This document shows positions 36,047 to 44,564 of a stretch of 64,000 bases of DNA, one piece after another. A program made the position numbers and the translations under genes. Position 1 is the stretch's first letter; every line of letters starts with the position of its first letter. The DNA is taken from NCBI GenBank assembly GCA_012839585.1, contig DUNB01000043.1, positions 1 to 64,000 of the forward strand, written 5' to 3'. This DNA is from Alcaligenaceae bacterium (GTDB lineage: Bacteria > Pseudomonadota > Gammaproteobacteria > Burkholderiales > Burkholderiaceae_B). The notes below the pieces were generated by a model. It was not told the origin of the DNA. It made no database searches and worked only from the letters and a program-made list of their open reading frames with translations.

Positions 36047-37225
36047 ATGAATCTGCCCGGACTACACTTTGAACTCAGCGAAGAGCTTGGCATGCTACGC
36101 GACACCGTACGTCATTTTGCTGAACAAGAAATTGCCCCCTTAGCCCAACAAGTGGATCACACAGACCAGTTCCCTATGGAATTATGGAAAAAATTCGGTG
36201 ATTTAGGTGTGTTAGGTTTAACCGTCTCAGAGGAATACGGTGGTGCCGATATGGGCTATCTGGCTCATATGATCGCGATGGAGGAAATCTCTCGCGCTAG
36301 CGCCTCGGTCGGACTGTCTTATGGGGCCCACTCCAACCTTTGCGTGAACCAACTCTTTCGCAACGGTACTGCTGAGCAAAAAGCCAAATACCTGCCTGGT
36401 CTTATTGATGGCACCCAAGTCGGCGCCCTAGCCATGAGTGAAACCGGCGCTGGCTCAGACGTAGTCAGTATGCGTTTGCGCGCCGAGGACAAAGGGGACC
36501 ACTATCTGCTCAATGGCCATAAAATGTGGATTACCAACGGTCCTGATGCCGACACACTGATTGTGTATGCCAAAACAGACCCAGAGGCCCACCAACGTGG
36601 CATCACCGCCTTTATCGTAGAAAAAGGCTTCGAGGGCTTTTCCATTGCTCAAAAGCTCGACAAACTCGGTATGCGTGGTAGTCACACCGGTGAACTCGTA
36701 TTTACCGACTGTCGCGTTCCCAAAGAAAACGTACTGGGCGAAGTCAACGGCGGTGTAAAAGTGCTGATGAGTGGTCTGGACTACGAGCGCGCGGTGCTCG
36801 CTGGCGGCCCCTTAGGCATTATGCAGGCGGTGATGGATGTGGTTATGCCCTACATTCACGAACGCAAACAGTTTGGGCAGGCTATTGGCGAGTTCCAGCT
36901 GATCCAAGCCAAAGTCGCTGACCTCTATACCACCCACCAAGCCAGCCGTGCGCTTTGTTATAGCGTAGGCAAACACTTGGACGCGTTGGGGGACAGCCAC
37001 TCCAGAACCGTTCGCAAAGACTGCGCGGCCGCTATTTTATTTAGTGCAGAAAAAGCCACTTGGATGGCAGGTGAGGCCATCCAAATCTTAGGTGGTAACG
37101 GCTATATCAATGAATTCCCGACTGGACGCCTCTGGCGCGATGCCAAACTCTATGAGATTGGCGCTGGCACCAGCGAAATCCGTCGCATGCTCATTGGCCG
37201 AGAGCTCTTTAACGAAACAGCCTAA
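36047..37225 (+). CDS. liuA: Isovaleryl-CoA dehydrogenase
   Basis: A 392-residue acyl-CoA dehydrogenase. The FAD-binding signatures [20 protein letters not shown] and [20 protein letters not shown] are present, and [14 protein letters not shown] holds the Glu that serves as catalytic base in isovaleryl-CoA dehydrogenases, which distinguishes it from other family members. It converts isovaleryl-CoA to 3-methylcrotonyl-CoA, the substrate of the carboxylase encoded downstream. ATG 36047 follows GGAG. Confidence 0.93.
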   Translation: MNLPGLHFELSEELGMLRDTVRHFAEQEIAPLAQQVDHTDQFPMELWKKFGDLGVLGLTVSEEYGGADMGYLAHMIAMEEISRASASVGLSYGAHSNLCVNQLFRNGTAEQKAKYLPGLIDGTQVGALAMSETGAGSDVVSMRLRAEDKGDHYLLNGHKMWITNGPDADTLIVYAKTDPEAHQRGITAFIVEKGFEGFSIAQKLDKLGMRGSHTGELVFTDCRVPKENVLGEVNGGVKVLMSGLDYERAVLAGGPLGIMQAVMDVVMPYIHERKQFGQAIGEFQLIQAKVADLYTTHQASRALCYSVGKHLDALGDSHSRTVRKDCAAAILFSAEKATWMAGEAIQILGGNGYINEFPTGRLWRDAKLYEIGAGTSEIRRMLIGRELFNETA

Positions 37226-37239
37226 TGCTATAGACGGAT

Positions 37240-39093
37240 ATGAAAAACGCCATGCCTTTTGCCTCTGATCATGCCATTATCGAACCAGCACTTCGGCCTG
37301 CTCCCAGTGCCGAGCAGGTGGCTCAGATGATTTTACAAGGCTTTGATCGTCACTACGCGCTCTTTAGATACAGCGCCCAACGCGCCAAAGTCCTCTTCGA
37401 ATCAGCCAACTGGCATGGTATTCAACAGCTTTCTAGGGAGCGTATCGAGTATTACGATATGCGGGTCCGTGAATGCGCGGCACTTTTAATTCCTTTACTT
37501 AAAAGCTCAACGCAACCGCTTGATAACGATCATTTAGCACTAAGCCCCGAGCAACAGCAGTTTTGGCAACAGGTTAAAACTAAATTTGCGCACAACCTAG
37601 CAGGCCATAAGCAACCGGAGTGCGCAGAGACCTTTTTTAACTCGGTGTCTTGCCGCGTTTTGGACCGGACGTACTACAACAATGACTTTCTGTTTGTACG
37701 TCCAGCCATCGCCACCGGCTATATTGATAGTTCTCGCCCCTCTTACCGCTCTTACTACCCCCTAGAGCAGGGCTTAATCCCTAGCCTAACCGCGATGATT
37801 CGTGACTTTGGCTTAGCCAGTCCCTTTATGGATTTGCCAGCGGATGTAAGACGCTTGGCCCGTCGTGCTGTCCATACTTTGCGCCAACGTTTACCGATAG
37901 ATCCTGGATTGCGCCTGGGGCCTGACTGCCAAATACAGGTACTCAACACGCTGTTTTTCCGTAACAAAGGGGCTTATATTGTTGGGCGACTCATCAATCA
38001 CACCAGCACTCATCCCTTTGCGATTGCCTTGGTTCACACCCCCAGCCATCACATAGAAATAGACGCTTTATTAGACAGTGCGGATGACATCAGTACGCTC
38101 TTTAGCTTTACCCGCGCCTATTTTATGGTGGACATGGAGGTTCCTTCCGCTTATGTGCACTTTTTGCAGTCCCTATTACCTCGCAAATCTGCCGCCGAGT
38201 TTTACAACGCCATCGGCCTACAAAAACAGGGCAAAAATCTCTTTTATCGCGACTTTTTGCACCACTTAGGGCACTCCACCGATGATTTCCAGCTAGCGCC
38301 GGGGATTAAGGGAATGGTGATGACCGTATTCACCCTGCCTTCTTATCCTTATGTTTTTAAAATGATTCGTGACCATATCGCTAAAGATGGCATGGATCAC
38401 GCCACAGTCAAAAGTCGCTACCTGCTGGTAAAAAAGCACGACAGAGCTGGCCGTATGGCGGACACATGGGAATACTCACAGGTTGCTCTTCCCAAGCGTC
38501 GCTTTGCCCCATCGCTCTTAGAAGAATTACGCAAAGAGGTACCAAGCCTCATCGAAGAAACCGGTGACTTAATTGTATTGCGTCATGTTTATATCGAACG
38601 ACGCATGTTACCGCTTAATATATACCTAAGCCGAGCCTCTGAATCTGCTCTGGAACTCGCCATTAAGCAATACGGCGATGCCATCCGTGAACTCGCTGCT
38701 AACAACATTTTCCCAGGCGATATGTTATATAAAAACTTTGGTCTAACCCGTTTGGGCCGCTTGGTTTTTTATGACTATGATGAAATTCAAGCCATGACGG
38801 AAATGAACTTTAGAACCATTCCTCCGGCCCCTAACGAAGAGGCCGAAATGGCCAGTGAGCCTTGGTATCCCATAGGCCCTAATGATGTATTTCCAGAGGA
38901 GTTCCGCTGGTTTTTACTTGGTGATGCGCGTATTCGTCAGGCTTTCATGAAACACCATGCTGACCTATTAAGCGCACAATGGTGGTCCGACTGCCGCGAA
39001 CGCGTGGCGCAGGGCCGTCTCGAAAATATTTATCCTTACGATTTATCGAAACGCTTACCTGACAATCAGGTAAGCGCCCCTACTACGAATTAG
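37240..39093 (+). CDS. aceK: Isocitrate dehydrogenase kinase/phosphatase
   Basis: A 617-residue bifunctional AceK, slightly longer than the Escherichia coli protein. Recognisable blocks are RERIEYYDMRVREC near 67, FYRDFLHHLGHSTDDFQLAPG near 345, GIKGMVMTVFTLPSYPYVFK (ATP-binding) and YKNFGLTRLGRLVFYDYDEI near 500. It phosphorylates isocitrate dehydrogenase to divert carbon to the glyoxylate shunt. It lies 14 bases after liuA and 10 before the thiolase, so it is inside the leucine-degradation operon. This links acetyl-CoA supply with shunt control. Malate synthase lies further along the window. Confidence 0.95.
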   Translation: MKNAMPFASDHAIIEPALRPAPSAEQVAQMILQGFDRHYALFRYSAQRAKVLFESANWHGIQQLSRERIEYYDMRVRECAALLIPLLKSSTQPLDNDHLALSPEQQQFWQQVKTKFAHNLAGHKQPECAETFFNSVSCRVLDRTYYNNDFLFVRPAIATGYIDSSRPSYRSYYPLEQGLIPSLTAMIRDFGLASPFMDLPADVRRLARRAVHTLRQRLPIDPGLRLGPDCQIQVLNTLFFRNKGAYIVGRLINHTSTHPFAIALVHTPSHHIEIDALLDSADDISTLFSFTRAYFMVDMEVPSAYVHFLQSLLPRKSAAEFYNAIGLQKQGKNLFYRDFLHHLGHSTDDFQLAPGIKGMVMTVFTLPSYPYVFKMIRDHIAKDGMDHATVKSRYLLVKKHDRAGRMADTWEYSQVALPKRRFAPSLLEELRKEVPSLIEETGDLIVLRHVYIERRMLPLNIYLSRASESALELAIKQYGDAIRELAANNIFPGDMLYKNFGLTRLGRLVFYDYDEIQAMTEMNFRTIPPAPNEEAEMASEPWYPIGPNDVFPEEFRWFLLGDARIRQAFMKHHADLLSAQWWSDCRERVAQGRLENIYPYDLSKRLPDNQVSAPTTN

Positions 39094-39103
39094 GAGTCAA
39101 ACT

Positions 39104-40285
39104 ATGTCAGATCCCGTCGTAATTGTATCTGCTGTCCGCACCCCAATGGGCGCCATGACTGGCAGCCTGTCCTCTTTGGCAGCACACGAACTGGGTTCCG
39201 TTGCGATTAAGGCCGCTCTAGAACGCGCTGGCGTTAGCCCCGATCAGGTGGACGAGGTCCTTATGGGTAACGTACTACAAGCCGGTCAGGGTCAAGCCCC
39301 TGCGCGTCAGGCTGCGCTAGGTGCCGGATTACCTAATGGCGCTCCTTGTACTACGGTACACAAAGTCTGTGGTTCTGGCATGAAAGCCGCCATGCTTGGT
39401 CACGATATGCTCAAAGCTGGTAGCGCCAACATTGTGGTAGCAGGCGGCCAAGAAAGCATGTCTAACGCACCTTACCTACTTCTCAAAGGTCGTACCGGCT
39501 ATCGCTATGGTCACGACAAAGTCTACGATCACATGGCACTAGACGGCCTAGAGGATGCCTACGAAGGTATCGCTATGGGTGTGTTGGCAGAGCGCTGTGC
39601 AGAAAAATACGCTTTCACTCGCGAAGAGCAAGATAACTACGCGCTTGAATCCTTGCGTCGTGCTCGCGCTGCAACAGAAGACGGCAGCTTCAAAGCCGAG
39701 ATCGCTCCTGTCACCATCAAAGGACGTAAAGGCGACACCGTTATCGATACCGACGAAGCGCCTACACGTGCAATGCCAGACAAAATCCCTGGCTTACGCC
39801 CTGCGTTCAAAAAAGACGGTACCATCACTGCCGCTAACGCCTCCTCCATCTCGGACGGTGCTGCAGCAATGGTGCTCATGCGCGAATCCACCGCCAAAGA
39901 AATGGGCCTAAAGCCTTTAGCTAAGATCGTGGGTCACTCTCAGCACGCTCACGAGCCAGAGTGGTTCACAACCGCTCCTGTAGGGGCCATGCAAAAGCTA
40001 CTCGACAAAGCAGGCTGGAAAATCGAAGACGTAGACCTGTTCGAAATTAACGAGGCATTTGCTCTGGTCACCATGGCGGCCATGAAAGACCTCAACCTCT
40101 CTCATGACAAAGTCAACGTTTACGGTGGTGCCACCGCCCTAGGTCACCCCATTGGCGCTTCTGGCGCTCGTATTGTGACCACCCTACTCAACGCACTACA
40201 ACAAAAAGGCGGCAAACGCGGTATAGCCTCCCTATGTATTGGCGGCGGCGAAGGGGTCGCGATGGCTATTGAACTAATGGACTAA
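39104..40285 (+). CDS. Acetyl-CoA acetyltransferase (thiolase)
   Basis: A 393-residue thiolase. The acyl-accepting Cys lies in VHKVCGSGMKAAM near residue 89, the base-activating His in the usual NEAFA...GGATALGHPIGASGA region, and the second Cys in ASLCIGGGEGVAMA near 379. The biosynthetic/degradative acetoacetyl-CoA type fits. In this operon it would cleave acetoacetyl-CoA, the end product of leucine breakdown after activation, to acetyl-CoA. ATG 39104 follows AGGAG. Confidence 0.92.
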   Translation: MSDPVVIVSAVRTPMGAMTGSLSSLAAHELGSVAIKAALERAGVSPDQVDEVLMGNVLQAGQGQAPARQAALGAGLPNGAPCTTVHKVCGSGMKAAMLGHDMLKAGSANIVVAGGQESMSNAPYLLLKGRTGYRYGHDKVYDHMALDGLEDAYEGIAMGVLAERCAEKYAFTREEQDNYALESLRRARAATEDGSFKAEIAPVTIKGRKGDTVIDTDEAPTRAMPDKIPGLRPAFKKDGTITAANASSISDGAAAMVLMRESTAKEMGLKPLAKIVGHSQHAHEPEWFTTAPVGAMQKLLDKAGWKIEDVDLFEINEAFALVTMAAMKDLNLSHDKVNVYGGATALGHPIGASGARIVTTLLNALQQKGGKRGIASLCIGGGEGVAMAIELMD

Positions 40286-40313
40286 TTCTTTAGCGACAAT
40301 CTGTGTCGGAGAC

Positions 40314-40337
40314 CCGGCAAGTCGTACGGCTTGCCGG
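40314..40337 (+). repeat. Hairpin between thiolase gene and liuB
   Basis: CCGGCAAG/CTTGCCGG, eight pairs with an eight-base loop, no T-run. It could be a stability or processing element between the two cistrons. The ORF-track TTG start for liuB falls in its 3' arm. Confidence 0.45.
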
Positions 40338-40372
40338 CCAAAAATATAACTAAATTAGGTGGCAGCACAGAC

Positions 40373-41980
40373 ATGAGTATTATCCAAAGTAAAATTCAAC
40401 CTCGCTCGGCCGGCTTTCTGGAAAACGAAGCCTCCATGCAGGAACAAATCAAAGACCTACGACAGCTACGCAGTCAAATCGCCAAAGGCGGCAGTGACGC
40501 AGCCCGTCAAAGGCACTTAGATCGCGGCAAACTTTTACCTCGTGAGCGAGTTGAACGATTACTCGATCCTGGCTCACCTTTTTTAGAGCTCTCTCCTTTA
40601 GCCGCCTACAACCTTTACAACAACGATGCGCCAGGCGCGGGCATTATTACGGGGATTGGTCGTATTAATGGCATCGAGTGCATGATTGTCTGTAATGACG
40701 CCACTGTTAAAGGGGGTACCTACTACCCCATGACAGTAAAAAAACACGTACGCGCCCAAGAAATTGCCCAGCAAAACCGTTTACCTTGTGTTTACTTAGT
40801 CGACTCGGGTGGTGCCAACCTACCTAATCAAGACGAGGTGTTCCCAGATAGAGATCACTTCGGTCGTATTTTCTACAACCAAGCCCAAATGTCATCCTTA
40901 GGTATTGCCCAAATTGCGGCGGTCATGGGGTCTTGTACGGCTGGGGGCGCTTATGTGCCCGCCATGAGTGACGAGTCCATCATTGTGCGCAACCAAGGTA
41001 CGATTTTCTTAGCTGGCCCGCCCTTGGTCAAAGCCGCCACGGGCGAAGAGGTCACTGCAGAAGATCTAGGTGGTGGTGATGTGCACACGCGCTTATCCGG
41101 GGTGGCTGACCATCTCGCTGAAAACGATGACCACGCGCTACAGCTCGCACGCCAAGCCGTAGGTAGGCTCACACATCAAAAACACTATCCATGGGCGCTT
41201 AAACCCGTAGTTGAGCCCCTGTATGACCCCGAAGAACTCAACGGCATCATCCCCAATGACACGCGCAAACCCTATGATGTGCGCGAGGTGATTGCTCGTT
41301 TAGTCGATGGTTCTGAATTCGAAGAATTCAAAGCCCGCTTTGGAACCACTCTAGTCACAGGCTTCGCGCATTTACACGGTATGCCGGTGGGTATCATCGC
41401 CAATAACGGTGTACTGTTTTCCGAGGCTGCCCAAAAAGGCACCCACTTCATCGAACTCTGCTGTCAACGCAAAATCCCCTTAATTTTCCTCCAAAACATC
41501 AGCGGCTTTATGGTTGGCCGCAAATACGAAAACGAAGGGATTGCCCGTCACGGTGCCAAAATGGTGACCGCTGTCTCTACCGCCTCGGTGCCTAAACTCA
41601 CCGTCATCATCGGCGGCTCCTTTGGTGCAGGTAACTACGGTATGTGTGGTCGCGCATTTAACCCGCGTATGTTGTTTATGTGGCCCAACGCGCGCATCTC
41701 TGTAATGGGGGGCGAACAGGCCGCCAGCGTACTTGCCACAGTACGCAGAGATAACCTAGAAAAAGCCGGTCAGTCCTGGTCCGCAGAGGACGAGGACAAC
41801 TTCAAAGCTCCCATCCGTGATCAATACGAACACGAAGGTCATCCTTACTATGCCTCAGCCCGTTTATGGGACGACGGGGTCATTGAGCCCGCCGAAACTC
41901 GGCGCGTGTTAGCTCTAGCCCTATCCGCCACCTTAAACGCCCCCATCGAAGACACGCGCTTCGGTGTGTTCCGCATGTAA
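40373..41980 (+). CDS. liuB: Methylcrotonyl-CoA carboxylase, carboxyltransferase (beta) subunit
   Basis: A 535-residue carboxyltransferase of the biotin-dependent acyl-CoA carboxylase family. Typical features are [20 protein letters not shown] (CoA side), [18 protein letters not shown] (oxyanion site) and [15 protein letters not shown], with [20 protein letters not shown], as in MCC rather than propionyl-CoA carboxylase. It moves CO2 from carboxybiotin to 3-methylcrotonyl-CoA. ATG 40373 is preferred over the TTG start at 40331, although its ribosome site is distant. Confidence 0.93.
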   Translation: MSIIQSKIQPRSAGFLENEASMQEQIKDLRQLRSQIAKGGSDAARQRHLDRGKLLPRERVERLLDPGSPFLELSPLAAYNLYNNDAPGAGIITGIGRINGIECMIVCNDATVKGGTYYPMTVKKHVRAQEIAQQNRLPCVYLVDSGGANLPNQDEVFPDRDHFGRIFYNQAQMSSLGIAQIAAVMGSCTAGGAYVPAMSDESIIVRNQGTIFLAGPPLVKAATGEEVTAEDLGGGDVHTRLSGVADHLAENDDHALQLARQAVGRLTHQKHYPWALKPVVEPLYDPEELNGIIPNDTRKPYDVREVIARLVDGSEFEEFKARFGTTLVTGFAHLHGMPVGIIANNGVLFSEAAQKGTHFIELCCQRKIPLIFLQNISGFMVGRKYENEGIARHGAKMVTAVSTASVPKLTVIIGGSFGAGNYGMCGRAFNPRMLFMWPNARISVMGGEQAASVLATVRRDNLEKAGQSWSAEDEDNFKAPIRDQYEHEGHPYYASARLWDDGVIEPAETRRVLALALSATLNAPIEDTRFGVFRM

Positions 41981-41993
41981 CCGGGAGCCCATT

Positions 41994-44012
41994 ATGTTCC
42001 ATACTGTACTTATTGCTAACCGAGGCGAAATCGCCTGCCGCATCGCCGCCTCATGTCAACGCATGGGTATTCGCACTGTGATGGTGTATTCCAGTGCAGA
42101 CGCCCAAGCGCTACACGTCAAAGCCGGGGATGAGGCCGTTTGGGTCGGCGAGGCCGAACCCCAAAAAAGCTATTTAAATATCGACGCCATCATTGCTGCC
42201 GCAAAGCGTACCGGCGCCCAAGCCATCCACCCTGGATACGGGTTTTTAGCTGAAAATGCAGAGTTTGCTAAAGCCTGTGCTGATAACGGCATCACTTTTA
42301 TTGGCCCACCCGCGTCCTCCATCACCGCCATGGGTAATAAATCTGCCGCTAAGCAACTCATGGAAAAGGCCAATGTGCCATTGGTACCCGGCTACCATGG
42401 TGACAACCAAGACGCGGATTTTCTACATCAACAAGCCGATGCCATGGGCTACCCCGTGCTGATTAAAGCCAGCGCAGGAGGTGGTGGTAAAGGCATGCGC
42501 ATTGTGGAGTCCAGCAAACAATTCCCTGAGGCGCTTTCTTCGTGTAAACGTGAAGCCAAAAGCAGCTTTAGTGACGATCACGTCCTCCTCGAGCGTTACC
42601 TACAAAAACCGCGCCATATTGAAATCCAAGTGTTTGCCGATACACATGGCAACGCCGTGCACCTGTTTGAGCGCGATTGCTCTGTACAACGTCGCCATCA
42701 AAAAGTCATCGAGGAAGCTCCGGCTCCCGGTATGACAGAATCACAGCGCCACGCCATGGGTGAGGCCGCCGTGGCAGCCGCCCAAGCCGTTAACTACGTC
42801 GGCGCCGGCACCGTGGAGTTTATCTGCGAAGGCGATGATTTCTTTTTCATGGAAATGAACACGCGTCTGCAGGTAGAGCATCCCGTTACTGAGCAAATCA
42901 CCGGTTTTGATCTGGTCGAATGGCAGCTACGCGTGGCCTCAGGCCAGCCGCTACCCGCCAAGCAAGAAGACCTCCGCATCAACGGCCATGCCTTTGAAGC
43001 CCGCATTTATGCTGAAAACCCAGACAACCAGTTTCTGCCCTCTATCGGCAAAATTGAGCAACTGATCTTTCCTGAGCACGTCAGCTTTAGCCTAAGCCCC
43101 ATCCGCGTCGACAGCGGTATTCGTCAGGGCGATAGCATCAGCCCCTTTTACGACCCGATGATTGCCAAACTCATCGTACATGGGGTGGATCGTGAAGACG
43201 CTCTGCGTAAAATGCAGTCAGCTCTAGAGCAAAGCTACATTGCAGGGCTACATACCAACCTGCGCTTTTTGCATCGTTTAGCCAGCGACGAGGCCTTTAT
43301 GGCGGGCGATGTGGATACAGGTTTTATTGAGCGTCGTTACGACCAACTCTTCCCCGCCCCCAAAACCGCCACCACCTTAGACCTGGCCGTTGCTCTAGCC
43401 GCCCAGCTTTACCACCAAGGGATGGCATCCAACCAAACCACAACGACTACCGTTGACCCGTGGGATCAGCTTGATTACTGGCGTGGTAATGCCTTGCTAG
43501 CCCGTCCTTTTGTGTTTGATCAGGGTGATCAAAGCCATACCGTGCATTTGCGTCACGAAAACCAACAGTGGCAGCTGCAACATGCAGACACCACATCGGC
43601 TTTTGATTGGACGGTGTCTGAGCAAAACAACGGTAGCTTATCGGTGCGTGTTCGTCTCGATGACCAGCAATTACACGCTGTCGTGTATGGAAACTCACCA
43701 CACTTTGAGATCCGCTATCCCAATACGCAACAGCACATCTCCTATGTGGATCCTTTGGCGATTGATCCCTTGCAAGAAGAGCAAAACGGGGGCGGCTTAA
43801 CCGCACCGATGCCTGGCAAGGTGCTCTCTATCGCCGTCGAGGCCGGCGCTGAGGTAGAGGCTGGTCAATTATTGTTGGTGCTGGAAGCCATGAAAATGGA
43901 GCACTCCATCACGGCTCCCCACGCCGGTACCGTTACCGAAGTCTTCTTTGCGGCAGGGGATCAAGTCACCGAAGGAGCCGCTTTGCTCGCCATCGAAAGT
44001 AAAGAGAACTAA
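41994..44012 (+). CDS. liuD: Methylcrotonyl-CoA carboxylase, biotin (alpha) subunit
   Basis: A 672-residue protein. The biotin carboxylase domain (1-445) has IANRGEIACRIAAS, GGGGKGMRIV (ATP grasp) and FFMEMNTRLQVEHPVTE. A middle BT-type domain follows, and the biotinyl domain carries the Lys in VLEAMKMEHSI near residue 635. ATG 41994 follows GGGAG; the ORF track start at 41964 overlaps liuB. It partners with the 40373-41980 product. A methylglutaconyl-CoA hydratase gene, usually between or after these, is not present here. Confidence 0.94.
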   Translation: MFHTVLIANRGEIACRIAASCQRMGIRTVMVYSSADAQALHVKAGDEAVWVGEAEPQKSYLNIDAIIAAAKRTGAQAIHPGYGFLAENAEFAKACADNGITFIGPPASSITAMGNKSAAKQLMEKANVPLVPGYHGDNQDADFLHQQADAMGYPVLIKASAGGGGKGMRIVESSKQFPEALSSCKREAKSSFSDDHVLLERYLQKPRHIEIQVFADTHGNAVHLFERDCSVQRRHQKVIEEAPAPGMTESQRHAMGEAAVAAAQAVNYVGAGTVEFICEGDDFFFMEMNTRLQVEHPVTEQITGFDLVEWQLRVASGQPLPAKQEDLRINGHAFEARIYAENPDNQFLPSIGKIEQLIFPEHVSFSLSPIRVDSGIRQGDSISPFYDPMIAKLIVHGVDREDALRKMQSALEQSYIAGLHTNLRFLHRLASDEAFMAGDVDTGFIERRYDQLFPAPKTATTLDLAVALAAQLYHQGMASNQTTTTTVDPWDQLDYWRGNALLARPFVFDQGDQSHTVHLRHENQQWQLQHADTTSAFDWTVSEQNNGSLSVRVRLDDQQLHAVVYGNSPHFEIRYPNTQQHISYVDPLAIDPLQEEQNGGGLTAPMPGKVLSIAVEAGAEVEAGQLLLVLEAMKMEHSITAPHAGTVTEVFFAAGDQVTEGAALLAIESKEN

Positions 44013-44102
44013 ATTTGCGCCACGGCCTTTTTCAGCGTAAAGTCTACTTAAAACCGTGTAGGCTTTACGTTGGCCGCACACATTTTTGATGGTAATACAT
44101 AC

Positions 44103-44564
44103 ATGTTCGATATATTGGTTTACTTGTTTGAAACCTACTACAACCCACAGGCTTGCCCTAAAGCGGAGGTATTAGCTCACAAACTCGCCGCCATTGGTTT
44201 TGAAGATGACGAAATCGACGAAGCCCTCAGCTGGCTACACGGACTCAGCGAGTCCGCCGCCATGCACCAACCCCTAAACACTCAATTCCACCCAGATAGC
44301 CTACGCGTCTTTACCGACCATGAATTACAAACCTTAGGCCACGAAGCCATTGGTTTTATTCGCTTTTTGGAAAACTCGGACGTATTGCCTCCCGCCCTGC
44401 GCGAGGTGTTAATTGAACGCGCCCAAGCCATCGATGAGTCCCCCGTTCCATTAAGCAAAATCAAAATCGTAGCTTTGATGGTGTTATGGAACCACGAAGC
44501 GGAAATTGATCATTTAATTTTCGAGGAACTCTTAACCAACGACGAAGATCGTTTGTGCCAATAA
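44103..44564 (+). CDS. smg: Smg family protein (DUF494)
   Basis: A 153-residue helical protein beginning MFDILVYLFETYYNPQACP, typical of Smg, with FIRFLENSDVLPPALREVLI near 80 and the conserved KIVALMVLWNHEAEIDHLIF near 122. Function poorly known; usually encoded near dprA and a topoisomerase gene, and here topB lies 2.6 kb on. ATG 44103 is preferred over the earlier 44070. It is convergent with, and directly abuts, the big membrane gene. Confidence 0.9.
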   Translation: MFDILVYLFETYYNPQACPKAEVLAHKLAAIGFEDDEIDEALSWLHGLSESAAMHQPLNTQFHPDSLRVFTDHELQTLGHEAIGFIRFLENSDVLPPALREVLIERAQAIDESPVPLSKIKIVALMVLWNHEAEIDHLIFEELLTNDEDRLCQ

